Shown here in pieces: positions 27,759 through 37,900 of a DNA stretch of 64,000 bases. This DNA comes from CAIWHR01 sp039931775 (lineage in GTDB: Bacteria; Pseudomonadota; Gammaproteobacteria; Burkholderiales; Casimicrobiaceae), in NCBI GenBank assembly GCA_039931775.1, contig JBDTRG010000160.1:9672-73671 (forward strand). The letters are read 5' to 3'. The notes under the pieces were generated by a model. That model was given only the letters and a program-made list of their open reading frames with translations. It was not told where the DNA came from and made no database searches. A program made the position numbers and the translations under genes. The stretch's first letter is position 1; every line of letters begins with the position of its first letter.

Positions 27759-28763
27759 ATGAAGATCAGGACCGCACTGCGCACGCTGGCCGTCGGGTTG
27801 TCGGCGATGGCCGCATTCGGACTCGCGACCGACGCCGCCGCCCAGGCCAAGAAACAGGTAAAGATTTCGCACGCGACCGCCGCCGACGTCGCGAACGACA
27901 ACCACATGGTCGCCTGGGTCATCGCGAGTTACATCAACAGTAATTCCGACACGCTCGAAGCGAGGATCTATCCCGCCAACCAGCTCGGCGAAGAACGCGC
28001 CGTGGTCGAGGGAATGCAGCTGGGCGCCGGCGCTACGATCCACATCGGCGGCACGGCGATCCACAACAATTTCAACAAGCGGATGGGCGTGCTCGATCTG
28101 CCGTTCATGTGGAACAGCTACGACCATTACCACCACGTGATCGATGGCAAGGTCGGACAGGTCCTCGCGGCTGAGCATGAAAAGCTCGGCTTGCGTGTGC
28201 TCGGCTGGCAAGACAGCTGGGGCTATCGCAACGTCGTCACCACCAAGAAGGAAGTGAAGAAGGCCGAAGACCTGAAGGGCCTCAAGATCCGAACCATCCA
28301 GACGCCGACGTACGTCGCGGCACTGAACGCAATGGGCGCGAGCGCAACACCCATGGCGTTCGGCGAGGTGTACACGTCCCTCCAGACCGGGGTGATCGAC
28401 GGCTTCGAGCACGCGTCGGCGGTGATCTACACCGGGAAGTACTACGAGGTTGCGAAGTACATCACGCTGACCGAGCACTTGTTCGGGCCCACCGTCACCG
28501 TCATTTCGAAGAAGGAATGGGACGGCTACACTGACAAGGAGAAGCAGGTTGTCGCCGACGCCGCGAAATTGGCGCAGGACATCAATCGCAGCCTGTCGGT
28601 CCAGCGCGCCGCCGAATCGATGGACAAGCTCAAGGCGAAGGGCATGATCGTCAATCCGATCGACAAGACGCCCTTCCTGAAGGCGGCAGGTCCGCTGCAG
28701 GACCAGCTCGCCAAGACGGTCGGCGCCGAAGACCTGCTGAAGATCGTCCGCGACACGAAGTGA
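27759..28763 (+). CDS. dctP: TRAP transporter substrate-binding protein DctP
   Basis: This 334-residue periplasmic receptor of a TRAP transporter has a signal peptide (about 1-27, ending AAAQAKK). The DctP fold follows, with NQLGEERAVVEGMQLGA, KGLKIRTIQTPTY and TPMAFGEVYTSLQTGVIDG. The last stretch includes the Arg and acidic residues that usually grip a carboxylate ligand. ATG at 27759 has AGGAGG 6 bases before it. It is transcribed after the FadR regulator and before DctQ and DctM, so a C4-dicarboxylate, sugar acid or similar acid is likely; the exact ligand is unknown. Confidence 0.93.
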   Translation: MKIRTALRTLAVGLSAMAAFGLATDAAAQAKKQVKISHATAADVANDNHMVAWVIASYINSNSDTLEARIYPANQLGEERAVVEGMQLGAGATIHIGGTAIHNNFNKRMGVLDLPFMWNSYDHYHHVIDGKVGQVLAAEHEKLGLRVLGWQDSWGYRNVVTTKKEVKKAEDLKGLKIRTIQTPTYVAALNAMGASATPMAFGEVYTSLQTGVIDGFEHASAVIYTGKYYEVAKYITLTEHLFGPTVTVISKKEWDGYTDKEKQVVADAAKLAQDINRSLSVQRAAESMDKLKAKGMIVNPIDKTPFLKAAGPLQDQLAKTVGAEDLLKIVRDTK

Positions 28764-28818
28764 TCGGCGGCTCCGGAGCGGCGGGCGATCCCGCCGCTTC
28801 GATCCTTCGGGGAGTTCC

Positions 28819-29319
28819 ATGACGGCGAGCGTGTTTCGTGCGGTCGACCGCGCGGTCGAGTACCTGCTGTTCCTGATGTTCCTCGCGTTCACGCTGGTCG
28901 GCGGCCTGCAGGTTTTCAACCGGTTCGTCCTCGGCCTGCCGCTTTCGTGGAGCGAGGAGTTTCAGAAGTTCGGGCACATCTGGATGGTGATGCTCGCCAT
29001 CCCTGTCGCCTACCGCCGCGGTGCGCACCTCGGCATGGACATGCTGCTGCGCCTGCTGCCGGTGCGCGTGCAGCGCGGCGTCGGACTATTGACCGAAGTC
29101 ATGTGGCTGTTGCTCGCCATCGCGATCGGCCGCTACACGCTGATCATCATGCAGGTCGCGAAGAACCAGGACAGTCCGGGCCTCGGCATCCCGATGGATC
29201 GGGTCTACATCGGCATGGTGATCGGCAGCGTCTATCTCGCATTCGTCGCGATGCGCCGGATCGCCACGTACTTCGGCTGGAACGATCCTCAGCCCGAAAG
29301 TCTCGGAGGGGGTCACTGA
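28819..29319 (+). CDS. dctQ: TRAP transporter small permease DctQ
   Basis: This 166-residue membrane protein has about four helices, and the WSEEFQKFGHIWMVML stretch is typical of DctQ. It forms a complex with DctM in the inner membrane. Its stop overlaps the DctM start by one base (TGATG). Confidence 0.92.
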   Translation: MTASVFRAVDRAVEYLLFLMFLAFTLVGGLQVFNRFVLGLPLSWSEEFQKFGHIWMVMLAIPVAYRRGAHLGMDMLLRLLPVRVQRGVGLLTEVMWLLLAIAIGRYTLIIMQVAKNQDSPGLGIPMDRVYIGMVIGSVYLAFVAMRRIATYFGWNDPQPESLGGGH

Positions 29320-30608
29320 TGCTCGTCATCCTCTTCGCGCTGCTACTCGCGCTGATCACGCTCGGCGTACCGATCTTGCTGGTGATGGGAATCGTCGGCC
29401 TTGCCGGGATTCTCGAAACGCCAGGCCTCGTCCCGGCCCTTTTCCCGCAAAAGATGTTCGCGATGCTCGACAACTTCAGCCTGCTCGCGCTGCCCTACTT
29501 CATCCTGGCGGGTGAGCTCGTCTCCGCCGGCGGCATCTCGAAGCGCCTGGTCGAGTTCGCCGAGACGGTGGTCGGCCACTGGCGCGGCGGGTTGGGCCAC
29601 GCGTCGGTGGTGTCGAGCATGGTATTCGCCGGCGTATCGGGCTCGTCGGTCGCCGACACGTCGGCGATCGGTTCGATCCTGGTTCCCGCGATGAAGGACA
29701 ACGGCTACAAGCCCGGCTTCGCCGCGGCGCTTGTCGCCTGCGCCGGCACGATCGGCGCGATCATCCCGCCAAGCATGACAATGATCGTCTACGGCTCGAT
29801 GGCCAATGTGTCGATCGGCGGGTTGTTCCTCGGGGGAATCGTCCCCGGCGTTCTGATCGGCATGGGGCTGATGATCGTGATCCATCTCTACTCGTTCGCC
29901 GCGGCGTTTCCGGAGCTGCGCAGAACCAGCGGCAAGTTCAACGTCGCAAGGGTGGCGCGCGCGACGCTCGCCGTGTGGCCGGCGCTGCTCGCCCCGATCC
30001 TGGTCGTCGGCGGCATCCTGAGCGGCGCGTTCACCGCGACCGAAGCCGGCGTCGTCGCCTGCTTCTACGGCTTCTTCGTCGGCTTCTTCATCTACCGGCA
30101 GCTGAAGCTGCGCGACCTGCCCAAGGTCTTCATCAGGGCGGCGGTGACGACCGCGATGGTGTCGGGGATCATCGGCGTCGCCGGCGCGTTCGGCTGGCTG
30201 CTGTCCTATCTCAACTTCAACGACATCGTGCTGTCCGGAATCACCCACATCACCGGGAACAAGCTTGGCGTGATGCTGCTGCTGATGACCGTGATGCTGG
30301 TGTTGACGATGTTCGTCGACTCGATGGCGATCCTGATCATCATGATCCCGGTCGCGGTCGTCATTGGCCGCAACTTCGGCATCGACGAGTTTCAGCTCGG
30401 CCTGATGATGGTGATGGCCACGCAGATCGGCTCGACGACCCCGCCCGTCGCGGTGCTGCTGTTCGTCGCGACCAGCATCGCCGGCTGCAAGTACAACGAG
30501 ACGATTCGCTATTGCTGGGCATTCATCGCCGCTGAGATCGTGGTGCTGCTGGCCGTCGTGTTCTGGCCGAGCCTCGCGGCGTTCATCCCACACTACTTCC
30601 TGGGCTGA
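29319..30608 (+). CDS. dctM: TRAP transporter large permease DctM
   Basis: This 429-residue polytopic membrane protein contains many hydrophobic helices and the conserved SGSSVADTSAIGSILVPAM and GAIIPPSMTMIVYG segments of DctM. It is driven by the sodium or proton gradient and imports the ligand bound by DctP. ATG at 29319 is set by the TGATG overlap; upstream frame belongs to shadow. The galU gene is convergent 77 bases later. Confidence 0.94.
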   Translation: MLVILFALLLALITLGVPILLVMGIVGLAGILETPGLVPALFPQKMFAMLDNFSLLALPYFILAGELVSAGGISKRLVEFAETVVGHWRGGLGHASVVSSMVFAGVSGSSVADTSAIGSILVPAMKDNGYKPGFAAALVACAGTIGAIIPPSMTMIVYGSMANVSIGGLFLGGIVPGVLIGMGLMIVIHLYSFAAAFPELRRTSGKFNVARVARATLAVWPALLAPILVVGGILSGAFTATEAGVVACFYGFFVGFFIYRQLKLRDLPKVFIRAAVTTAMVSGIIGVAGAFGWLLSYLNFNDIVLSGITHITGNKLGVMLLLMTVMLVLTMFVDSMAILIIMIPVAVVIGRNFGIDEFQLGLMMVMATQIGSTTPPVAVLLFVATSIAGCKYNETIRYCWAFIAAEIVVLLAVVFWPSLAAFIPHYFLG

Positions 30609-30685
30609 GCAGCACCTGTGCGCACGGCGCGCGTCCGAAGCTCCGTTCGTTCGCCACCGCAATCAGGTGGCGGAGCTCGTTCACG

Positions 30686-31567
30686 TCATTTGTGGTGTTG
30701 CGCTGCGCGCGTGCGCAGGAACGCCTCGAACTCCGCGGCCAGTTCCGGATGCTTCAACCCATAGTCGACGGTCGCCTCGAGGAAGCCCAACTTGCTCCCG
30801 CAATCGTAGCGGCGCCCTTCGAACGCGTAGGCGAGCACCCGCTCCTCGGCGATCAGCCCGGCGATACCGTCGGTGAGCTGGATTTCTCCGCCGGCGCCTG
30901 CGGGCATCGTGCGCAGATGATGAAAGACGCGCGCGGTCAGCACATAGCGGCCGACCACCGCAAGCGTCGATGGTGTCGTCCCGGGCTTGGGCTTCTCGAC
31001 AATCCTCTGGATCGGCGCCCACCGGCCGCTCATCGTGCCCGCCTCGACCATGCCCCACTTGTCAGTCTCGGCTGGATCCACGGGCATGACCCCGATGACG
31101 GAGCAATTTTCACGCGCGGCCACTTTCGTCATCTGCGCCATGACGGGCATCTTCGCGTCGATCAGGTCGTCGGCGAGCAACACGGCAAAGGGCTCGTCGC
31201 CGACCACCGGCGCCGCGCAGAGGACGGCATGCCCGAGCCCGAGCGCCTCGGTCTGCCGGATGTAGATGCAGTTGATCCCGCGCGGCGTTGCCGCCTGGAC
31301 CATCTCGAGCAGCGCCGTCTTGTTGCGCGCGCCGAGTTCGGTCTCGAGCTCGTACGCCTTGTCGAAATGGTCCTCGATCGAGCGCTTGTTGCGCCCGGTG
31401 ATGAAGATCATGTCGGTGATGCCGGCCGCCGCGGCTTCTTCCACCGCATATTGAATCAGCGGCTTGTCGACGACCGGCAGCATTTCCTTCGGACTCGCCT
31501 TGGTGGCCGGAAGGAAGCGCGTGCCGAGGCCCGCCACCGGAAACACCGCTTTCGTGATCTTCCTCAT
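30686..31567 (-). CDS. galU: UTP-glucose-1-phosphate uridylyltransferase
   Basis: GalU makes UDP-glucose from glucose 1-phosphate and UTP. The 293 residues include GLGTRFLPATKASPKEM (13-29), the metal and nucleotide loop VLLADDLID, and EKPKPG around 195. ATG at 31567 starts 35 bases after ligA, so it is the last gene of the smc-zipA-ligA run. UDP-glucose supports polysaccharide synthesis and complements the glg genes at 57987-63283. Confidence 0.96.
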   Translation of the reverse strand: MRKITKAVFPVAGLGTRFLPATKASPKEMLPVVDKPLIQYAVEEAAAAGITDMIFITGRNKRSIEDHFDKAYELETELGARNKTALLEMVQAATPRGINCIYIRQTEALGLGHAVLCAAPVVGDEPFAVLLADDLIDAKMPVMAQMTKVAARENCSVIGVMPVDPAETDKWGMVEAGTMSGRWAPIQRIVEKPKPGTTPSTLAVVGRYVLTARVFHHLRTMPAGAGGEIQLTDGIAGLIAEERVLAYAFEGRRYDCGSKLGFLEATVDYGLKHPELAAEFEAFLRTRAAQHHK

Positions 31568-31602
31568 CGCAACGTCCCTTCGGCAAATGTCTGAGGCGGT
31601 AC

Positions 31603-33720
31603 TCACGCAGTGCCGGATTTGATCAGCGCGAGGAGCCCGGCCTCGTCCAGCACCGGCACGTCCAATTCCCGTGCGCGGTCGAGCTTGCTGCCGGCGTCGG
31701 CGCCCGCGACGACGTAATGGGTCTTTTTCGAAACGCTCGTCGTGACCTTTCCGTCTTCCGCTTCGATTCGCGCCTTCGCGTTCTCGCGGGCGAGCGTGGG
31801 TAGTGTACCCGTCAGCACGAACGTCAATCCTTTGAGGCGTCCCGCCGTCGCACGCTGCGGTTCGGTTTCCGGCCAGTGTACGCCGGCTTTTCTCAGCGCA
31901 GCGATCACTTCCCGGTTGTGGGGCTCCGCGAAGAATCGGGCGATGCTCTCGCCCAGTACGGGCCCGACGTCGGGCACTTCCAGCAGCTGCATGTCGATGG
32001 CGGCGATCAGCGCATCGAGCCCGCCGAAGTGCCGCGCGAGCTCTTTGGCCGTGGCTTCGCCCACGTGGCGAGCGCCGAGCGCATAGATGAAGCGCGCGAG
32101 CGTAGTCTCCTTGCTGTGCTCGATCGCCGCGACGACGTTGGCCGCCGATTTCTCCGCCATGCGTGGGAGTTCGGACAGATCGGACAAACCGAGCTTGTAG
32201 ATATCCGCCGGCGTATGCACGAGGCCGGCGTCCACGAGCTGGTCGACGAGCTTTTCGCCGAGGCCTTCGATGTCCATCGCCCGCCGGCTTGCGAAGTGCA
32301 GCAGCGCCTGCTTGCGCTGCGCCGGGCAGAAGAGCCCGCCGGTGCAGCGTGCGATCGCTTCGTCGGGATGCCTCGCGATCGCCGAACCGCATTCGGGGCA
32401 ACGCGCAGGCATCGCGAAAGACATCGCCCCGGCAGGTCGCTTCTCCCTGAGAACCCGGACGACCTCCGGGATGACATCGCCGGCGCGCCGGACGATCACG
32501 GTGTCGCCGATCTTGACGTCCTTGCGCCGGACCTCGTCCTCGTTGTGCAGTGTCGCGTTCGTCACCGTCACTCCGCCGACGAACACCGGTTGCAGGCGTG
32601 CCACCGGCGTAATGGCGCCAGTTCGCCCGACCTGCACGTCGATGCCGAGCACGACGGTGGCCATTTCCTCGGCCGGAAACTTGTGCGCGATGGCCCACCG
32701 GGGCTCGCGAGTCACGAAGCCGAGCGTTTCCTGCAGCGCCAGCGCATTGACCTTGTAGACGACGCCGTCGATTTCGAAAGGCAGATCGGCACGCCGCGCT
32801 GCAACGGATTCGTAGAATTCGGCGAGCTCGACTGCGCCGCGCCGGATGCGACGGTCGGCGTTCACCGGAAGCCCGAACGACTCGAGCGCGTCGAGGAGAC
32901 CGCTCTGCGTGTCCGGCCTCTTCCAATCACCCATGACGCCAATCCCGTAGGCGAAGAACCGCAACGGACGTTGCACGGTCATCGCCGGATCGATCTGGCG
33001 CACGGCCCCCGCCGCCGTATTGCGCGGGTTGATGAAGAGCCTTCCTCCGGCCGCCTGCTGCCTCGCATTAAGTTCGTTGAAATCGTGGCGCGTCATGTAC
33101 ACCTCGCCGCGCACTTCCAGCAGGGTCGGCACTCGCGCGCCGCGCAACCGGTGGGGAATCGCGCTGATCGTCCTGATGTTCGGCGTGACGTCCTCGCCCA
33201 CCTCACCGTCGCCGCGCGTCGCCGCCACTTTGATCCGGCCATTTTCGTAAAGCAGACTGATCGCCAGGCCGTCGAACTTGAGCTCGGCCATGTATTCCAC
33301 GGGCGGCGCCTCGGCAGGCAGTCCCAGGTCGCGGCGAACGCGGGCATCGAACTTGGCCGCCGCTGCAGCCGTGGTATCGGTCTCGGTGCGTATCGAAAGC
33401 ATCGGCACCGCGTGCCGAACCGGAGCAAAATCCGTCACTGCCGCGCCGCCGACGCGTTGTGTAGGCGACTCCGGCGTCACCAGCGACGGATGTTCTGCCT
33501 CCAGCGTTTGGAGCTCGCGATAGAGGCCGTCGTACTCGGCGTCTGAGATCGTCGGCGAATCGTCGACGTAGTAGCTCTGGTTGTGCGCGTCGATCGTGCG
33601 TCGCAGCGCCGCGGCTCGCGCGGTGGCGGCAGGGGGCGCGCGGCCACGATCGCGGTCGTCGGACTTGGCGGCGCTCACGATCCGGTGATCCGAAGCAGGA
33701 ACCGCCGCGGGTTCAGCCAC
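31603..33720 (-). CDS. ligA: NAD-dependent DNA ligase
   Basis: LigA seals nicks in DNA using NAD. The 705-residue protein has adenylation Lys148 in AELKFDG, an OB-fold region, a four-Cys zinc finger (CPECGSA ... CTGGLFC), a helix-hairpin-helix region and a C-terminal BRCT domain ending LALIKSGTA. The start is GTG at 33720, which overlaps the end of the zipA-like gene by 8 bases. This gives about 28 extra N-terminal residues compared with common LigA, so an internal start is possible. smc-zipA-ligA is a betaproteobacterial order. Confidence 0.95.
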   Translation of the reverse strand: MAEPAAVPASDHRIVSAAKSDDRDRGRAPPAATARAAALRRTIDAHNQSYYVDDSPTISDAEYDGLYRELQTLEAEHPSLVTPESPTQRVGGAAVTDFAPVRHAVPMLSIRTETDTTAAAAAKFDARVRRDLGLPAEAPPVEYMAELKFDGLAISLLYENGRIKVAATRGDGEVGEDVTPNIRTISAIPHRLRGARVPTLLEVRGEVYMTRHDFNELNARQQAAGGRLFINPRNTAAGAVRQIDPAMTVQRPLRFFAYGIGVMGDWKRPDTQSGLLDALESFGLPVNADRRIRRGAVELAEFYESVAARRADLPFEIDGVVYKVNALALQETLGFVTREPRWAIAHKFPAEEMATVVLGIDVQVGRTGAITPVARLQPVFVGGVTVTNATLHNEDEVRRKDVKIGDTVIVRRAGDVIPEVVRVLREKRPAGAMSFAMPARCPECGSAIARHPDEAIARCTGGLFCPAQRKQALLHFASRRAMDIEGLGEKLVDQLVDAGLVHTPADIYKLGLSDLSELPRMAEKSAANVVAAIEHSKETTLARFIYALGARHVGEATAKELARHFGGLDALIAAIDMQLLEVPDVGPVLGESIARFFAEPHNREVIAALRKAGVHWPETEPQRATAGRLKGLTFVLTGTLPTLARENAKARIEAEDGKVTTSVSKKTHYVVAGADAGSKLDRARELDVPVLDEAGLLALIKSGTA

Positions 33721-34921
33721 CGAACAGCGCGAGGGCGCGCGGGCTGCCTGGCTCGATGTTGACCTCGCGCATCGCCTCTGCGGTATTTCGTACCTGCTCG
33801 CGGATTGCCTGGAGCGCGGGATCGTCCAAAACTCGGCGGTTGTCGTCGACCAGCGTCGCGTCGAGCGACTGCGCCATGCGCTTCGCGGCGAGCTTCATCT
33901 GGTCGTACGCCCTCACCGGCTCGATCACTCTCGGCACGTCGAGAAGAAACACGGCGCCCGGCGTCGATGTCGCGCGCAGGGTGTCCGCCGTGAACGGCTC
34001 CGACCGATAATTCTGAAGCGAGTAGAGGACGGCGCCGGTTTCCTCCTGAACCCAATCGAAACGACCGCCGTCGACAAGCCGGAATCCCGCCGCCTCGGCG
34101 ATGCCGCGCAGTCGCGTTCCGGGAATCAGCGCCGCTTCGGATTTGAGCAGCGTCAGCCCGATCTGCACGTCGAGATCGGCGCAAATGCGGTCGAGCGCTT
34201 CGGCACGCGCAGCCTCCGCGGCGGCATCCGGCGCGACGATCGCCGCCGGCAAGCCCGCTGCGATTTCTCCGACAACGCGCATGAACCCCTCGAGCAGCGG
34301 TCGGCTCGCCGTGCCGGCGCGATTGGCGAGCAGCAGGCAGGCCACCACTTCGGAAAACTCGCCGACGGTATCCGATTTCAGCCATTGCCAGGGCAATCCG
34401 TCGCCGCGCCGTCCGAACCAGCGGATCGGTCGCCCGAGGCGCGCATGCAAGCCCGCGGCAAGGGCGCCCGCGGTCACCGGCCGTGCCGGCTGCAGCGCGA
34501 CGATGCACTCGATGTCGGGATCCGGCTGCGGCGCGTTGCGCTCGGCCGAGGACAGGCGTGCGGCCTCGCCCAGGGGTTGGGGTGCCCTCGCGAAGTCGTC
34601 AGCCGCCATGTCCGACTTAATCCGGTCCTGGATCTCGAGCGGGGGTTCGTAACCGTCGTCCGGCGCGTCGGCCCCGGTGCGGGCACGGGGGCCGTTCTCG
34701 GGAATGGCGTTGACGCTGCGCCCCTCTTGCAGCGTCGGTTCGATGCGCCCCGAGGTCGGCGATTGCCCGCCATCGGACGCGTCGTCGCGACGCGCCGCGG
34801 GAACGCCGAAGGCCTCATCGATCCGCCGACGGATCTTGCGTTCCTGCACCCAGTTGTAGAGCAGCACCGCGCCAACGAGGAGCGCGCCGGCGGCGATTAG
34901 GCCCAGTTGCAGCGAAGTCAT
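33713..34921 (-). CDS. ZipA-like FtsZ-binding cell division protein
   Basis: This 402-residue bitopic protein has one N-terminal membrane helix (about 5-26, LQLGLIAAGALLVGAVLLY), a long charged/Pro-rich linker, and a C-terminal domain (about 170-402) like the FtsZ-tail-binding domain of ZipA. Similarity is mainly position and layout: smc and ligA flank it as in many betaproteobacteria. ATG at 34921 is preferred over an upstream GTG-like frame because the membrane helix begins directly after it. It is probably a weak homologue of E. coli ZipA. Confidence 0.75.
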   Translation of the reverse strand: MTSLQLGLIAAGALLVGAVLLYNWVQERKIRRRIDEAFGVPAARRDDASDGGQSPTSGRIEPTLQEGRSVNAIPENGPRARTGADAPDDGYEPPLEIQDRIKSDMAADDFARAPQPLGEAARLSSAERNAPQPDPDIECIVALQPARPVTAGALAAGLHARLGRPIRWFGRRGDGLPWQWLKSDTVGEFSEVVACLLLANRAGTASRPLLEGFMRVVGEIAAGLPAAIVAPDAAAEAARAEALDRICADLDVQIGLTLLKSEAALIPGTRLRGIAEAAGFRLVDGGRFDWVQEETGAVLYSLQNYRSEPFTADTLRATSTPGAVFLLDVPRVIEPVRAYDQMKLAAKRMAQSLDATLVDDNRRVLDDPALQAIREQVRNTAEAMREVNIEPGSPRALALFGG

Positions 34922-34997
34922 GCGTGTTGGCGTGTGGGCAGGACAGCGCAGCACGCCCCCGCGCGATGGCCGCCCGGTCGACGGTGCGTCCGCTCGA

Positions 34998-37900
34998 TTA
35001 TAGCGCTGCCCCCGTCGCCGCGAGCTCCAGGGCCTCGGCGATATCGACGGCGACGACGCGCGAGATCCCCGGTTCGGGCATCGTGATGCCGACCAGCTGG
35101 TTCGCCATTTCCATGGTGATCTTGTTGTGCGAGATGAACAGGAACTGGGTTACCCGCGCCATGTCCTGCACCATTCGGCAGAAGCGGTCGGTGTTCGGAT
35201 CGTCGAGCGGCGCGTCGACCTCGTCCAGCAGGCAGAACGGCGCCGGATTGAGCTGGAACAGCGCAAAGACAAGCGAGATCGCCGTCAGCGCCTTCTCCCC
35301 CCCCGAGAGCAGGTGGATCGACGCATTGCGCTTGCCCGGCGGCTGCGCGACGACCTGAACGCCGGAATCGAGGATCTCCTCGCCGGTCAGGACAAGCTCC
35401 GCCTTGCCGCCGCCGAACAGGACCGGGAAGAGCTTGGCGAAGTTGTCGTTGACGGTGTCGAACGTCTGTTGCAGAAGCTGGCGCGACTCGCGATCGATCT
35501 GCCGGATCGCGTTGTCGAGCGTTGCCATCGCCTCGTTGAGATCGGCGGCCTGCGCGTCCAGGTAGTCCTTACGCTCCTTCGCGATCTCGAGTTCGTCGAG
35601 GGCGGCGAGATTGACCGCGCCCAGCGCGGCGATCGCGTTCTGCAGACGTTCGATTTCGCCGGGCAGCGCGGACTTGTTGCCGAAGGCCTTGAGCTCGGCA
35701 GGGAGCGCGCCGAGCTCGGCGTTCGCTTCTGCGAGCTGGTCGGCGAACTGCTGGACTGCGAGGGCCACCGCCTGCTCCTTGAGCCGCATCTCCTCGATCT
35801 TCGCCCGCGCCGGCTCCTGCTTCTGCTGCGCGGCGAGGCGCGCCTCGTCCGCCGCACGCAAATCGGCGGCAAGGCCTTCCAGCCGATCGCGCGCCGCCGC
35901 CAGCGCCTGTTCGGCCTCAAAGCGCGCGCCCAACTGCTGCTGCAGCGCTTCCTCGACGGGCGTCCAATCGATCGCGGCGCGCTCGGAGGTCAGCTGCTGG
36001 AGCAGGTTGCGTTGCTGCGCTGCCTGCGCGGTCAGCGATTCGCGCCGCCGTTCGAGGTCGGCAAGCCGCTCGCGGCAACTCCTCTCGGCGAACGCCGCCT
36101 CTTGCGCGGCGCGCTCGGCGAGGCGGACCCGCTCGCGACCGCGCGCGAACTCGACCTCGGTTTCGTTCTGCGCGTGGCGGGCGGCATCGCGCTTCGCGAT
36201 TTCATCGTGCAGCTTCAACTGCGCATCGGCGAGTTCCCGCGCCAGCGCTTCGCCCTGCGCCCGCTCGGTTGCCGCTTCCGCCGCGACTTCGGCGAGCTCG
36301 GCAACCACCTGGACGCGGCGCTTTTCTGCCGCTTCCTCGGCCTGCTTCAACTGCAGCAGCTCGAGATCGAGGTCATGGCTGCGCCGCTGCTGCGACGAGA
36401 ACGCCATGCTCTCCGCGTGGTAGCGCTTCTGTGCGCCGTCCTGCTCGACCTCCACGGACGTCAGCGCATTGCGTGCGGCAAGCGCCGCTTCCCGCGCGCC
36501 GTCGATCCGATGCTCGAGCGACGAGAGTTCGCGCTGCCGGGCGAGCACGCCGTGCAGGTCGCTATCGGGCGCGAAAAAGCTGATTGACTGCGCGTTGACG
36601 AGGTGTCCCTGGGGTGTCACGAACGATTCGCCGATCGAAAGCGCCTGCCGATCGCGAATCGCCGTTCGGACGTCGTTTCGGCAGCGTACGCCGCGCAGCC
36701 AGTCGGCGAGGAGCCGCGCGATCTCCGGCCGCACTCGGCTCACCCGCGCGTAGAGAGTGTCGGCGGCATCTGCGCCCGCGATCGCCGGCATCCCGACCGC
36801 AGGCTCGTACACCGCGACGCGCGGCGGACCGGTTGCGCCGGACGATGCTTCGTCCTGCCATCCGAGCGCGGTGTCCAGACGCTCGAGTTCGACCGCGTTG
36901 AGGCGCTCGCGCAGCACCGCCTCGAGCGCATCCTCCCAGCCGGGTTCGATGTCGAGGCCCTGCCACAGCCGGTGCGCGCTCGCGAGTCCCTTTTCCTCCA
37001 GGAATCGCGTGCTGTCCTTGCCCTGGCCGATCTTCGCCTGCAGCGCTTTGAGCGCTTCGGCGCGCGCAGCGATGTCGGCGAGCATCTGCCCGGCCTGCTG
37101 TGCGGCGTCGCTGGTCTTGCGCTGGCGTTCCTGCAGCGATTGAACGGCGTCGCGCAACGCATTCAAACCGGCCTCGCGCGACGCGAGTTCGGCGGTTTCC
37201 TGCCGAAGCTGCTCCTCGACTTCGGCGATCTTGCCGGTCACGGGCGCCGCAAGCCCGGCGAGTTCGCCCTCGAGGCGCACACGGCGCTCGCCGAGCTGCG
37301 CTTCGACGCGACCGAGGTTCTCGCGCTTGGTTTCGAGCACGCGGATCGCCTGTTCGGCGAGCGCCACCTGCTGCTGCAAGGCGGCATGCCCGGATGCACG
37401 CTCGGCAACCGTCCGTTCCAGTACGGGTAAGGCCGTCGCGGCGATCCGCTCCTCGTTGGTCGCCTTCTCGCGCGCTTCGAGAGCCTCCTCGATCGCCCGT
37501 TCGAACGCGGCTCGATCTTCGAGTAGCGCCGCCTCCTGTCCGGCAAGCGCGCCGATCTGCTCGGTGAGCTGCGCAGCCTGCTGCGAGATCCGGGTCTCGC
37601 TCTCGCGTGCAAATGCAAGCTGCTGCTCGAGGCGAGTGACCTCGGCATTCGCCGCGTAGTAGTCCCCCTGCTTCCCGTGCAACGCATCGCCGGCCGCGTA
37701 ATGGTCGGCGCGCAGCGCCTCGAGCTTCGCCTCGGCGGCGCGAATTTCAGCCTGCACGCCTTCGAGGGCGACGGTCAGCGTCGCGATCGCGCTCGTGTGC
37801 CGCTCGCGGGCGTTGGCTGCATCCTGCTGCTTCGAGAACCAGAGCAGGTGCTGCACGCGCTTCAGGCGCGTCTCGTGGTCACGGTATTCGGTGGCGACTT

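Noticed and set aside
35127..36587. 486-codon frame antisense to smc
   Set aside because: The translation is the low-complexity mirror of SMC coiled coil; SMC itself is complete on the other strand.
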